From NCBI GenBank assembly GCA_902805475.1, contig CADCSX010000023.1, forward strand, positions 1,488,001 through 1,552,000: a stretch of DNA of 64,000 nt. The letters are read 5' to 3'. The translations under genes were made by a program, and so were the position numbers. Under the pieces are notes generated by a model. That model saw nothing but the letters and a program-made list of their open reading frames with translations. It was not told where the DNA came from and searched no databases. Origin of the DNA: Entonaema liquescens (taxonomy: Eukaryota > Ascomycota > Sordariomycetes > Xylariales > Xylariaceae). Within the stretch, counting starts at the first letter, position 1, and the number at the start of each line of letters is the position of its first letter. Positions 1 to 10,110 of the stretch are shown here, piece by piece.

Positions 1-1
1 A

Positions 2-1154
2 ATCCGCTCCGCACGTAGCCTGAATACTACAAGGTCTTCGGTGTCATCAGTTAATGTTGGCCTCACGCACTTCAGCGAAGCCGCAAAGGCTAGCGGACAA
101 GACCTTTCCCAGATGAGATTGGAGATGCCATTAGGGAAGATGTCACCTCAAATGTTGCCTACCCCAGATGGGTCTAAATTCCCCATAGGGTTGGCACAAT
201 TCCGCCCACCAATGTATTCGATCCTCATCATCTGCCCTCAAAAGTATAGCAGAGAAGCCACGACGAACCACATCGAGATGACGTTACCGAAAGATGTTCC
301 ACACCAGATAACGGCAATGGCGAGTGTAGCGGAAGCTGAAGAGGTAATCGGTGGACACGAATCCGTTACTTTTACCCATGTTGTCTTGAATCTCCCCTCA
401 GCGGAAGAGATTATAGGAGTTATTGATAAAATAATAGCAAGCTCTGGCGGCAAGACATCGGTCCTGGTCTTGACTGACTCCGTACAGAGACAGGCAGTCC
501 TTAAGCTGGCATCAGATGCTGAGCACCAGAAGCTTTTAGAAGAAAAACGAATGATGTTTGTATATAAACCCGTAAAGCCATCCAGGTTTGCGGTAATTTT
601 CGATCCAGGGAGAGAGCGGGACCTGAGTGTGGATTTGAACCGCTCCAGTGCTGCGCAGATGGTGGAGAGTCAGAAGCAAAGTTATCTGGACGTGGAGAAG
701 CGGATTGGTAACAAGGGGTACAAAGTCCTACTTGTCGAAGACAACCCGGTCAACCAAAAAGTACTGGTCAGATATCTCAACAAAGTGGGCATCGAGGCGG
801 AGATTGCCGCGGACGGCGTTGAGTGTACCGAGAAGGTGTTCGCACACCCGCCAAACCATTACTCTCTAATATTGGTAAGTCTAATATGCAAGACATCTAA
901 TGTATGTAACAGCAAAGCTAACTGCCGTGTAACAGTGCGACCTTCATATGCCACGTAAAGATGGCTACCAGGCCTGCCGGGAGATTCGACAATGGGAGGC
1001 GCAAACTAACTATCGGAAGTTACCTATCATCGCCCTGTCGGCGAACGTTATGTCGGACGTACAAGAGAAGTGCGCTGCAGCTGGTTTCAGCGATTATGTT
1101 ACGAAGCCGGTTGACTTCGTTGACTTAAGCACAGCAATGTCGAAGTTCTTCTGA
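2..1154 (+). CDS. Phytochrome-like hybrid histidine kinase, C-terminal part (receiver domain), 5' partial
   Basis: The gene runs in from the left edge. Exons are 2-874 and 936-1154; the 61 bp intron (GTAAGT..ACAG) splits the receiver domain, and joining it restores LIL-CDLHMP in frame. The last ~125 residues are a response-regulator receiver: acidic pocket in LLVEDNPVNQK, phospho-acceptor Asp in CDLHMPRKDG (first codons of exon 2), LSANV, and the conserved Lys in YVTKPVDF. Upstream is a region with PPMYSILIICPQKYSREAT and FVYKPVKPSRFAVIFDP that I associate with the degenerate receiver-like linker of fungal phytochromes (class VIII hybrid kinases, PHY-1/FphA). The photosensory and kinase domains would lie outside the window. 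The receiver accepts phosphate from the kinase core and passes it to a histidine phosphotransfer protein. Receiver identity is near certain; assignment to phytochrome rather than another hybrid kinase class is from remembered family resemblance. Confidence 0.85.
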
Positions 1155-2024
1155 TCAGTCATCTACCTTCAACGGTAGGGCTGATCCTTAGCAATCGCTG
1201 TTTTCAAGACATGGTGGATGCATCTGCACGGCGTTCCCAGGAGATAGAGTTTTTAAAAAGGGACAGCGTTGTATACCACGATTGCATCGTCGGGCGGTCG
1301 AGGTTGGAGATTTTAAAAAAATATTTGTATTTTCTGCTGAACGGGGCGTGTACCACTAGGATAGGGTCCGGGTAGAGAGCATGGGCTGAAGACCCAAGGT
1401 TCACATACGGTTAACGGGATCTGCGACGCTCTACTAGGAGGAATTTGTACAAATGCAGGTCATCAGTTGAGACGGCCAAAACCCCGTGCGGTAGCATTCA
1501 TCATTCATGACTTAACGGCTTTACAAACGGTATGTTCGATAGAGGAGGAAAACCCGGTTTATTGGTTAACTAGCTAGAAACGGCTTCCAAGGAATGGCTG
1601 GCAGAGGGGACGCTTTTACCCCCGGCCGCTCGTTGTTTTCGACGAGATGTTCATCCGATAAAGGAGTCCAGGATTTGCATGTCTTTTTTTTATATTCATT
1701 TTATGGGTTAGGGAAGCCTGATGAGAGCGATATCACTTATTTTTTTTTTCAACGTGTGGGCATTAGGTAGTTATCAATTCGATACCAATCATGATACCGG
1801 GAAGACTATAGTTTTATTTGTCTCTCTTTCAACATTACAAGTGATGGTACAATGCTAGAATACAATTATACGTATGCGTAAGTCGTCTGATGCTAGTTTT
1901 CAGAGCGATGTAGAGACCATTCCCTAAACATCTACCCGAAACTTTCCACCCCCTTTCTCACTTGAAACTATTGATTAGCTGGGTATCTGGGTATACATTA
2001 AATCCAATCCTTCGTCCTTATCCC
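1155..2024. other. Intergenic, tail-to-tail
   Basis: This is the space between two converging genes. It holds T-rich runs near 1684-1691 and 1740-1749 and no supportable gene; the short ORF on the minus strand at 1204-1404 has no recognisable content. Confidence 0.6.
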
Positions 2025-2711
2025 TTAGTCTTCCTCGATAACGATGCCCTTTGGCTCCTCCACCGGCGCTTCGTCATTCTCTTTGGTGGATGCCTCATCA
2101 TCCGCCTTCTTCTCCGCATCTCCTACGTCGTCCTTTCTCACGTCGGCTCTAGCCTTAACACCTTTCGTTGATGGCGCGGTATCTGCTGCAGGCTTATTAC
2201 CGCCACTATCACCATCCGGCTTTCCCGTCCCATCATTCCCACCACCACCACCTCCTCCCCCACTACCATTCTTCGCCTTCGCCTTCCTAGCCTTCGCCTT
2301 CTCCCTCTTCTCCCTATTCTTCCTCGTCTTCTCATCATCGCGCCTCTCCCTCTCCTCCCTGCTCTTCTCGAACTCCTCCTTGGCGCGCTCCTGCGACACC
2401 TCCTCGTCCATGCGGCGCAGGCGCTCGTACTCGCGCCGCCGGCTCGCCTTGTACACGTGGAACTCGCCGGACCCGGCCCCCGCGCTCGAGCCCTGGACGT
2501 TGGTCACGATCTCCGGGGGGGGCGGCAGACCGCGCCTGTGGGCGGACGAAGTAGAGGCGTCCGGAACCCGGATCTCCTGGTCGGGTTTGGCGAACAGCGC
2601 CGAGACGACGTGCGCTTGCGCCGACACGGGCGTTAGCGCGCGCTTCTTCGTCGGCCGCTTCGAGCGCGGGTCCGCGGACGTCGGGATGCTCTCGGGGCCT
2701 TCGCCGGACAT
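2025..2711 (-). CDS. PRKRIP1-like protein (DUF1168 family)
   Basis: A single-exon 228-residue protein. The conserved block is at about residues 84-150: FHVYKASRRREYERLRRMDE followed by a long, highly charged Lys/Arg/Glu helix. This is the signature of the DUF1168/PRKRIP1 family; the human member is a double-stranded-RNA-binding nuclear protein found in spliceosomes, where its long helix bridges components. The N-terminus has basic patches (RSKRPTKKR, residues 16-24) that could direct nuclear import. After the helix there is a glycine run (about 153-162) and an acidic, low-complexity tail ending IVIEED. The length is typical for fungal members. A 248-codon open frame on the opposite strand is only the Ser/Pro-rich shadow of this charged repeat sequence. 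The gene converges on the phytochrome-like gene and is divergent from the next gene at 4261. Confidence 0.88.
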   Translation of the reverse strand: MSGEGPESIPTSADPRSKRPTKKRALTPVSAQAHVVSALFAKPDQEIRVPDASTSSAHRRGLPPPPEIVTNVQGSSAGAGSGEFHVYKASRRREYERLRRMDEEVSQERAKEEFEKSREERERRDDEKTRKNREKREKAKARKAKAKNGSGGGGGGGGNDGTGKPDGDSGGNKPAADTAPSTKGVKARADVRKDDVGDAEKKADDEASTKENDEAPVEEPKGIVIEED

Positions 2712-4260
2712 CTTTGTTTCCTTGGGGGAGCGGCCCTCCTTTCTGCTTTGGGGTGGAGGGTTCCTTTCGCGCGGGTCCGAAAGCTGGTAATCTTGCCCAG
2801 GGGCGTTCCTGGCTAACTAACTAACTAGTCGGCTGGGCTGGCTAGATGTTCGATTGGCGCAGGATATGACCTGGCCTGTTCTGACCCTCCTCCTTCCCTA
2901 TCTTCTGCCGTCGTTGGTTCCGAAGGGCACGCGGGCCTCTGGCGATTCGGAGAGCGGCGTCGTATGTTGGTGGCGTGACACAGACGCCTCTTCTGGTAAT
3001 AGTGAGGAATAGGGGAATCTTAGGTGCGTCGGCAATAATTTAAGAGGTAGATTGAGGGATGCACCGACGCAACATATGGTAAAAAAAAAAGGAAGTGATG
3101 GATTGATGTTGAAAAATGAAAAACGTCTGATAGCGTGTTCCAGCACGAGGCTGAAATTGTAACAGGTGATTGTAAAGAATGCTTACCCTATGATGGAAGA
3201 TGCCGATGAGGCTACAACCGTAAAAGATAAAAAAGAGTGGATCTATTTACTCGGATGGTAATACCACGCCAGCCTTCCCCAACCAGCAGATTTCAAATGG
3301 AAGTGACCCCACCGGCACCGGGTATATCTTCCTTAGATGGCCCCCTGCATCATCGTGCTAAGGGTACAATATACACCAGCACACTAGCACAAGAGCCAAG
3401 TGCAGCCCAACATTGGAGCCGAAAATCGGGAGTCATTGGTCGGTCAGATGGAGGGGTCAAACTTTAAACCAATTAGATAGTTCGTTAATGTTTTTTTTTT
3501 TTTTTTACAGGTAAGTTATGAATTTTAGGCTTTCTTCGCGCATGGCTTACAGGGGGGTCCCGACAGCTTGTTTCAAAGGCTTTCTTCCCCTCCAACCAAA
3601 ACCCATGCACGGTGTTTATCTGACATACTATGTACGTAGTGCAGAGTCAAGGCAGGCGTCAAGGCCCTGCATTTCTTGGCCCTGGCCCTCTTTCTTCCAA
3701 TGCTTTTTAAGCCGGTAAAATCTACACTTACATCTATCTACCTTATAAAATCTATATTATACACACACTACACGCACTACTCACACTACTCACTACTTTC
3801 GTACACCTACATTAACCATTACCACTGTCAAAAGTACATGAGCTTTGTATAAACAACCAACGTATACAATCCACGTCTACAAACGGCAACCTATCACTTT
3901 ATATCTCACTCCCTTAACTCAGCCTGATGCTGCACGAGAGAGCGAGAGAAAATAATTAAAATACGATAGTGTATATTATCCATGATTTCAAATCATTTGA
4001 CTTATTAGTCCAAGAATCCAAAAAAAGAAACCTGTCCCGCTGTCCGCTCATTAGAGTGACTTGCCACCATAGCTGTTGGGATATTTATATATATCTAACC
4101 TAGCTTCTTAACGAGACCCCGTCGACTCTCCCGAACCTTAGACTTCCTTTGATACCCGACCTAACAAAATCGACATCTACCTTTACTATCTCCAAGGATA
4201 GTGCCCGTTGTAGGAGCATCGTAGGAAACTATATATCTCTAGGATCCAATATTAGCAATC
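2712..4260. other. Divergent intergenic region with T16 tract
   Basis: It separates the divergent PRKRIP1-like and phosphatase genes and should contain both promoters. A run of 16 T lies at 3491-3506 followed by ACAG. Small CA-rich and TAT-rich tracts occur at 3760-3800. No supportable ORF was found. Confidence 0.5.
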
Positions 4261-5824
4261 ATGGGTCGTCCAAGACTTATTATATTGATCAGACACGCCC
4301 AGTCTGAGGGTAACAGTATGTTCGCCACCTCGGCCCAAATAACTCAGTAACCCAAAACTAACAGCCTTAACTCTAGAAAACCGCGATATTCACCAGACCA
4401 TCCCCGATCATAGAGTCAAGTTAACCCCAGACGGATGGCAGCAAGCCCGTGACGCCGGTCGTCGATTGCGAGCCCTGCTCCGCCCCGATGACACCCTCCA
4501 GTTCTATACGTCTCCGTATCGACGGACGAGAGAAACAACAGAGGGTATTCTCGAAACCCTAACATCAGACGATCCCGACCCCTCGCCCTTTAAGAGAAGC
4601 AACATGAAGGTCTATGAGGAGCCGCGGTTGCGTGAGCAAGACTTTGGAAACTTCCAGCCGTGCAGCGCCGAGATGGAACGCATGTGGCAGGAGCGTGCCG
4701 ATTATGGCCATTTCTTCTACCGTATTCCTAATGGCGAGAGCGCAGCCGATGCTTATGATCGTGTCTCAGGTTTCAACGAGAGCTTATGGCGTCAGTTTGG
4801 AGAGGACGACTTCGCCAGCGTCTGCGTCTTAGGTATGCAACCATTCCCACTCTTCACCGTCTGTTCAAAAGTGTCTCAGCTACTAACCTTGGAATTAGTC
4901 ACACACGGTCTCATGTCTCGCGTTTTCTTGATGAAGTGGTATCATTTTTCCGTCGAGTATTTCGAAGACCTGCGTAACGTGAACCACTGCGAGTTTCTCA
5001 TTATGAAGAAGCAAGAAGACAGTGGCAAGTATGATCTCCAGAACAAGTTACGGACTTGGTCTGAATTACGTCGCGAACGAGCCGCCATCAAAGCCAAGGA
5101 AGATAAAGAATTAGGTGATACCGGGAAGGAGAAGGAACCTGGTAAGGCCGAGAAACAAAACCACGCCCCTGTTCCGCCTCGCAAGTGGGGTGGTTGTCCT
5201 CAAGGTTGTAATCACGGCAAGAATTTTAAGATAAGGGGTGATTTGGCTGAGCTACGGCAACACGACGAAAACAATGCTAAGCATGCTTTATCTCATATTA
5301 TTCCTGAGGTTAATGGCACTATAGCCAGCCGCAGAAGCCCAGCTAAGAGAATTCAAGGCCCAAACAATTCCGATGATGACTCGGATGATCCTCGCGGTAG
5401 AGCCCCTCCGCATATCGATGTTACTAAGGCTCAAGAAGAGGTTGTATCCTCGCCAGACGGAACGCCATCCTTCATAACCATCGACGATCGACTACGTAAC
5501 GCACTCAAGACTCCTCAAAAGTCCACCTTCCTTCACCTTGGTCGTGACTTTGGAGGTACTTACTCGGGACATGCTAGCGAAGAGGAAGTTTCCGAGAACG
5601 ACGCTCGCGAACGTCTCGCCGCTAAGGCCGCGCGTGTAAAGAACGGCGAAAGGGGTGGACTAACAGTTAATGGCAGAGAGCACTCAACTAACCGACACGC
5701 CCACGCGAATAGGCTCGGCGATGCGCCTAACAACTCCGATCAAGGATCGGATGGTGGTGACGAGGCAGAGGACCTAGACAAGGCTGAGAAAGAGGATAAG
5801 AGTATTCGAGGAAGTGTATATTAG
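4261..5824 (+). CDS. DET1: Histidine phosphatase (phosphoglycerate mutase family), DET1-like
   Basis: Exons 4261-4315, 4377-4832 and 4899-5824 give 478 residues. The first intron interrupts the catalytic motif and joining it gives LIRHAQSEGNKNRDIHQ; the second, 66 bp and frame-neutral, splits SVCVL from VTHG. Catalytic residues visible: the RH motif (Arg11, His12, the phosphorylated His), the Arg in SPYRRTRET, the Glu/Asp of LREQDFGNF, GESAADAYDRV, and the second His in VTHGLMSRVF (His173). This matches yeast Det1 (YDR051C), an acid phosphatase-like member of the phosphoglycerate mutase superfamily implicated in sterol traffic. The catalytic domain ends near residue 230; the remaining half is charged and Gly/Ser/Asp-rich, probably disordered, and absent from the yeast protein. 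Start chosen because it sits directly before the conserved GRPRLIILIRH. The symbol refers to the yeast gene, not plant DET1. Confidence 0.92.
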
Positions 5825-6284
5825 GCTTTAAAGGAAAGGGGGCTTCGGTTGGTTTCATAGTATGTGTTACTCATTTTTCATATTGGCGATACCCTTTATG
5901 ACTAGCGCATATATCAAATAGAATGGCAAATAGGATGGTCAAAACGAAGCGTCTGAAACACAATGTCTTTGTTCTTTATAATCCCACAACCCTGAAAGAG
6001 ATATGTCGTCCCCCTTTTTAAGCCTATCTATGGCCATTGTCGTATCTAAGAGCTAAGTAACTTGCAGTCATTGACATCCCCCCTTTGTGATGCACGTCCA
6101 CAAGCACCAGGATGCAAGGAACAAAGCTACAAACGTGAATGCCTTCTCCTGCAGTCTATGTCTTCTAACCCTTTTTAAAACATCTGGTTCGCTTCTCATA
6201 GAACCCCCTGGATTTTCCGCCATGACTCTCTCATTTGATCGAAAATTGACTTTTCGCTTCCCTCGCTCCTAGAACGTTCTCCCC
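5825..6284. other. Intergenic
   Basis: A spacer between two plus-strand genes, AT-rich, with no ORF that I can support. Confidence 0.5.
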
Positions 6285-7655
6285 ATGGCTGAGCACTGGT
6301 GGTCTATCCTACATAATAAGCTGTACAGCCACCATCCGTGGAGGCACTACAGTTTCGTGTGTACCGAGCCCAATACCTGGGAAGAATTCATCAAGCCCGA
6401 TCTAATGGAGGAGCCGGTACAAGTAAAGGAGGACGCGCAGGTCGAACCTCCGCCTCAACAGCGTTTTCATGTAGCTGCTGGCCAGCGCCACGAGCAGCAG
6501 GATGGCCCCGAAGCCGACGCACTATCGCCGGACGAAGAGTTTGCGGCGTGGCTGGAGGGGAATATGGAAGGTCTGTTTGGAGCTAGGCGATCGACTGCGG
6601 TTCGTCGCCACGGGCAGAGGGCTAAGGTGAGGAGACAGAGGCAGAGAGGTAACACGTTGAATGATCTACTTCGCCTTGATGGTGGAGAGAATTCGCCGAT
6701 ATCCCCAGGGGAGCGGGACGCGCAAATTAACAACGTGCTAGGGACCGGGGGGTCGTGGCGGAATCAAGCGTACCGCGTGCAGAAGCGCGTGGGTGATTTC
6801 CTGGGCCGTGCTGGTGCTGATTTATATCCGGCGAGAGAGAGGGAGGAGGAGCTATTAAAGGCCCTCGAGGCGGAAATCAATAATAGGGAGAATATGCCGC
6901 CGCAACCGCAGCAGCAGCAACAACAGCACCCTATCGGGAACGAGCCTGTCGCATACCCCAATTTGGATGAAGAGCTGGCCAAATTAGGAGTAGCCCCTCC
7001 TCCTCCTCCCCCTGCTGATAACCAAGTTCAAGCCCAAGCCCAAGCCCAAGGGAAAGCTCAAGCCGCCGAGAACAACGCCGCCGCCGCACCACACAGGGCT
7101 CCGCAGGACCTCCTCGAAGAAGTCTACGGCGTAGCCGGGGCCCAGGACATCCGGGAGAGATTCGAAAGGCTCAAAATAGACAACAGTCACAAGGAGCCCG
7201 AGCCCGGGCCGCAACAGGCCGTGCCCGGCAGGACCATGGTACAAGCCGTACCAGCGCCAGCGTCCAGACACGTTTTCCCACGGCCCTTCCACATCAACCA
7301 GACAGCGCACCTGGCGCCGTCATACAAGACGGCCCAGCACTCCTGGAATAGATGGAATTATCCCCTGCCCCTGCCCCTGCTCCTCGGCCTCGCCTTCCTC
7401 CTCCTGCTCCCCGCGCTCCGTCCCCCTCTCGCACGACGGCAAGGCCGTCGCGGCGCTAGAAGAGCCAATCCCGCTTCCGCCGCCGCCGCTGCCGCAGAAG
7501 GTAATAGCGGCAACAAACAGGACGAAGTCCCCAACCCCAGACGCGTCAAGCTACTGTGGCCGGGCGTAAGGGGCACGCGAGAGATCTGGTTCGGCGAGGG
7601 GCCGTGGACGGGGAGGGACGTAGGCGGGCGGAAGGGACAGGGGAAGAGGGTGTAA
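6285..7655 (+). CDS. Orphan protein, low-complexity with one C-terminal hydrophobic segment
   Basis: An open frame of 456 residues that I do not recognise. The ATG has a good context (CCCCATGGC). Features in order: an aromatic N-terminus (MAEHWWSILHNKLYSHHPW), an AAWLEGN motif at residues 88-93, an Arg/Gln-rich basic stretch at 101-122, a possible helix around 158-200, a polyglutamine run at 209-214, a proline run at 238-243, QA repeats at 248-260, and a strongly hydrophobic Leu/Pro segment at about 359-379 followed by a basic tail. That arrangement would fit a tail-proximal membrane anchor with the bulk of the protein in the cytosol, but proline content makes the helix uncertain. Near the end is WPGVRGTREIW (425-435). 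GC content is higher than in the flanks, which supports real coding. An additional 5' exon cannot be excluded. Shares short motifs with the gene at 10111-11693. Confidence 0.6.
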   Translation: MAEHWWSILHNKLYSHHPWRHYSFVCTEPNTWEEFIKPDLMEEPVQVKEDAQVEPPPQQRFHVAAGQRHEQQDGPEADALSPDEEFAAWLEGNMEGLFGARRSTAVRRHGQRAKVRRQRQRGNTLNDLLRLDGGENSPISPGERDAQINNVLGTGGSWRNQAYRVQKRVGDFLGRAGADLYPAREREEELLKALEAEINNRENMPPQPQQQQQQHPIGNEPVAYPNLDEELAKLGVAPPPPPPADNQVQAQAQAQGKAQAAENNAAAAPHRAPQDLLEEVYGVAGAQDIRERFERLKIDNSHKEPEPGPQQAVPGRTMVQAVPAPASRHVFPRPFHINQTAHLAPSYKTAQHSWNRWNYPLPLPLLLGLAFLLLLPALRPPLARRQGRRGARRANPASAAAAAAEGNSGNKQDEVPNPRRVKLLWPGVRGTREIWFGEGPWTGRDVGGRKGQGKRV

Positions 7656-9280
7656 GATTTGCTCGAAGGATTTGCAAGACGTTAAAGTTCCGGTTTAGTA
7701 TAGGTATCACGTAGGTAGGGTGGTTATCCAAGGTATAGGTAGTGAGAGGTATGTATGTATGTATGTATCTAATGTAGGTATCGACGCACGTATATAAGTC
7801 CACGTCAGTCAGTATATACTAGTCCATAATGCATTTGTAAGGAGTAAAGCGGGTATATTATTTGTCTGGTTGTAAATATCTCGAGACATAAAAGTATACC
7901 AGAACACTATGTACATACCTAAGTATATATACATCTTTGTAGCGGAAAGTTCCTTGTCTATTTATTAGTGCTCATTTATCAATGCTCAAAGCTATTATCC
8001 GGCTATATTTTCTCTTTTACTGTAGCCACTGTTTGAGTACGGGGTTAGCTCCCTACACTAACAGCCTCAATATTTCATAGAGAACGCATGTAATTATAAC
8101 CTTCTAACAGTCGTGGTTAATCCAAAAGCCAGAGTAGGTTGAGTCAGTTTCATCTACCAAAATTATATTGTTAATGTGCATTATTGCACACGTATATAAG
8201 GGTTTGAAAAAGGTACAGGTGATAATGTCAGGGTGAATAAGCTTGTATGTCTTTTCTTTGAGCGTGGGTTTCATTGTTAATGTTCTTGTTGTTCTAACAC
8301 AGGTTTACCTTTGTGGCCATAACTAAATTCACGCCAGCAAAGAAGACCTTTCGAGATAATAGTCTTCGGAGTTGGTTATAAAACTGTAAGGCTGAAGATC
8401 AACGAGTAGTCGAAGGAATGCTATTCTAAAGCTAAAACACAAAGTCTCTTGTTGTAGGTCAATTCCTCTTAGCTAGTGGTTTCTCAATGACGGCCCAAAC
8501 GCCTCTCCGCCGGAGAAATCCTCATCTAGCAAACCCCACCCTCCATCATATCGCCTTCCACCAGTGCACTGTATATACTATCGTAGGTCTCGCCACTATT
8601 CAGTCTTCGAATCACAATAGCCAGTCATCAACGGCTCAGATAATCTGACCCTTCTCTTTCTCCCATGCTAAAAGGCCGGCCACTTGAACACAACGTTTTC
8701 CAATTGTCAGAGAGGAGAAAGAGTGCTTGAAAAAATGGCCATAGGTACCCATAGATAAGAGGGTTGTTTGACTTGATCCCTAAATAATAATATTTAATAT
8801 TCCTTATCAGGAACCGCCAACGGAGTGAAGCTACCAATTTGTAAGACGTCTCTGTATGTTGAAGTTGTATGAATTGAGAATAGTAAGCAAAGCTTCTCAC
8901 GACCTATATGGGTAAGCTATCTAAGCTAATAATAAAATAAGATAAGTTAAGCTTATCCTTTCCTTGACAACTGCCCCCCACAACGAAAGAAGACAACGTC
9001 CTCGTTGTCATTTCAAATCATCAGCTATTCTATAAGCCATTTTCCTTTTGCTAACGTACATGTAATCAGTTCCCGCTAATACATTATCTTAATCCTCGTA
9101 GGACATCATTTTGCGCTTTCGATTAGCTGGGGTTATAGGTGTCAATCTGGTGCTTGTCTATCTAGGGACAGCGCTTTGCACAGGTACAACATGTTAGTCA
9201 ATTCCTTACATAACTACGTCTTGTCTCTCTGGTAACTTTCCCTTCACTAGTAACTTTCCTCCCAATATAACCGATCCTTA
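7656..9280. other. Intergenic, AT-rich
   Basis: It has a (GTAT)n microsatellite at 7751-7769 and is otherwise AT-rich unique-looking sequence. I see no gene, RNA or mobile-element signature. Confidence 0.5.
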
Positions 9281-10020
9281 TCAGCTCTTAACTTTGTTAA
9301 TAGCTACGATGGCGTTCTGTAAGGCTTTCGTCCATTGGTTTCTCTCATCCTTGCTGCCTTTAACAATAGTCATGAGTTTCTCCACTTCGGTTTGGATATT
9401 CGGAACAGTTAGCAGCTTTTGGTTCATTGCCGGCATACCTGTCACCTCGCTGCTTAGGATATCAAGTACTGACTCCATCTTCGTTTCGCCCCGTGGGGCA
9501 TAAGGCGTTAGACTCGTTCCGTCGAACATTTCCGAATCCGGATTTTAAATAGAGGAGCCAAAAAGTGCCACCTTACTTGGTGGACTTTGGAAAGATGTCC
9601 ATCTCTAATATAATATATTTCGTATTCCGGAATTAACCTAGGAAAAGTAACTCGAAATCCGAAATATGAACTCTCTTGCAAAGGACTGCCGTCTTTTGAT
9701 GGCAATGATAAACAGCTGACCATCGAAACATCTATATATGTTTGGTCTCGTCCTTTTAAGTTTCCAATTGCTGTATCGGGTTTATTATTTAATAATAATA
9801 AACAATGCGTATTAACTTCGGCATCGGTTAATTTCCCGTAGGAACAGTCGAATTCTCGCGTGTCCCAGCTAGTTAATATTTTCCATGACGAGCTATTTCT
9901 TGTCAAACTTGGACTTATTCCAATCTCTATTGATAATAAGTTCCCATTAGAACTGGGGGAAAGTAAATGTTGGCAAAGCGGGTTATCCTCATAGAGGTTG
10001 TTTAGGTTAAGGAGTTCCAT
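9281..10020 (-). CDS. Orphan two-exon protein
   Basis: I do not recognise this protein. Two overlapping minus-strand frames join through a well-formed 98 bp intron at 9479-9576: donor GTAAGG, branch CTAAC about 25 nt before the acceptor, acceptor GAAG. The join is in phase (exon 10020-9577, 148 codons; exon 9478-9281) and yields 213 residues. Exon 1 is a globular-looking sequence (MELLNLNNLYEDNPLCQHLL at the start; FGFRVTFPRLIPEYEIYYIR near its end). Exon 2 is amphipathic and helical (ESVLDILSSEV, IQTEVEKLMTIVKG, RNQWTKALQNAIVAINKVKS), suggesting a coiled coil or helical bundle. It lies only 90 bp downstream of the next minus-strand gene, in the same direction. The clean intron is the main argument that this is a real gene; function is unknown. 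Confidence 0.55.
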
Positions 10021-10110
10021 TATAGACTGTTATCCCCACTTATAGCAATATTATCTCAGGGTGTTAGAACGACTTTGCCCTGCATATTTAGTTGAATTGC
10101 CGGGTTGTTC

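Noticed and set aside
2044..2790. 248-codon plus-strand ORF rich in Ser and Pro
   Set aside because: It is the opposite-strand shadow of the charged repeat sequence in the PRKRIP1-like gene, whose minus-strand translation matches a known family.
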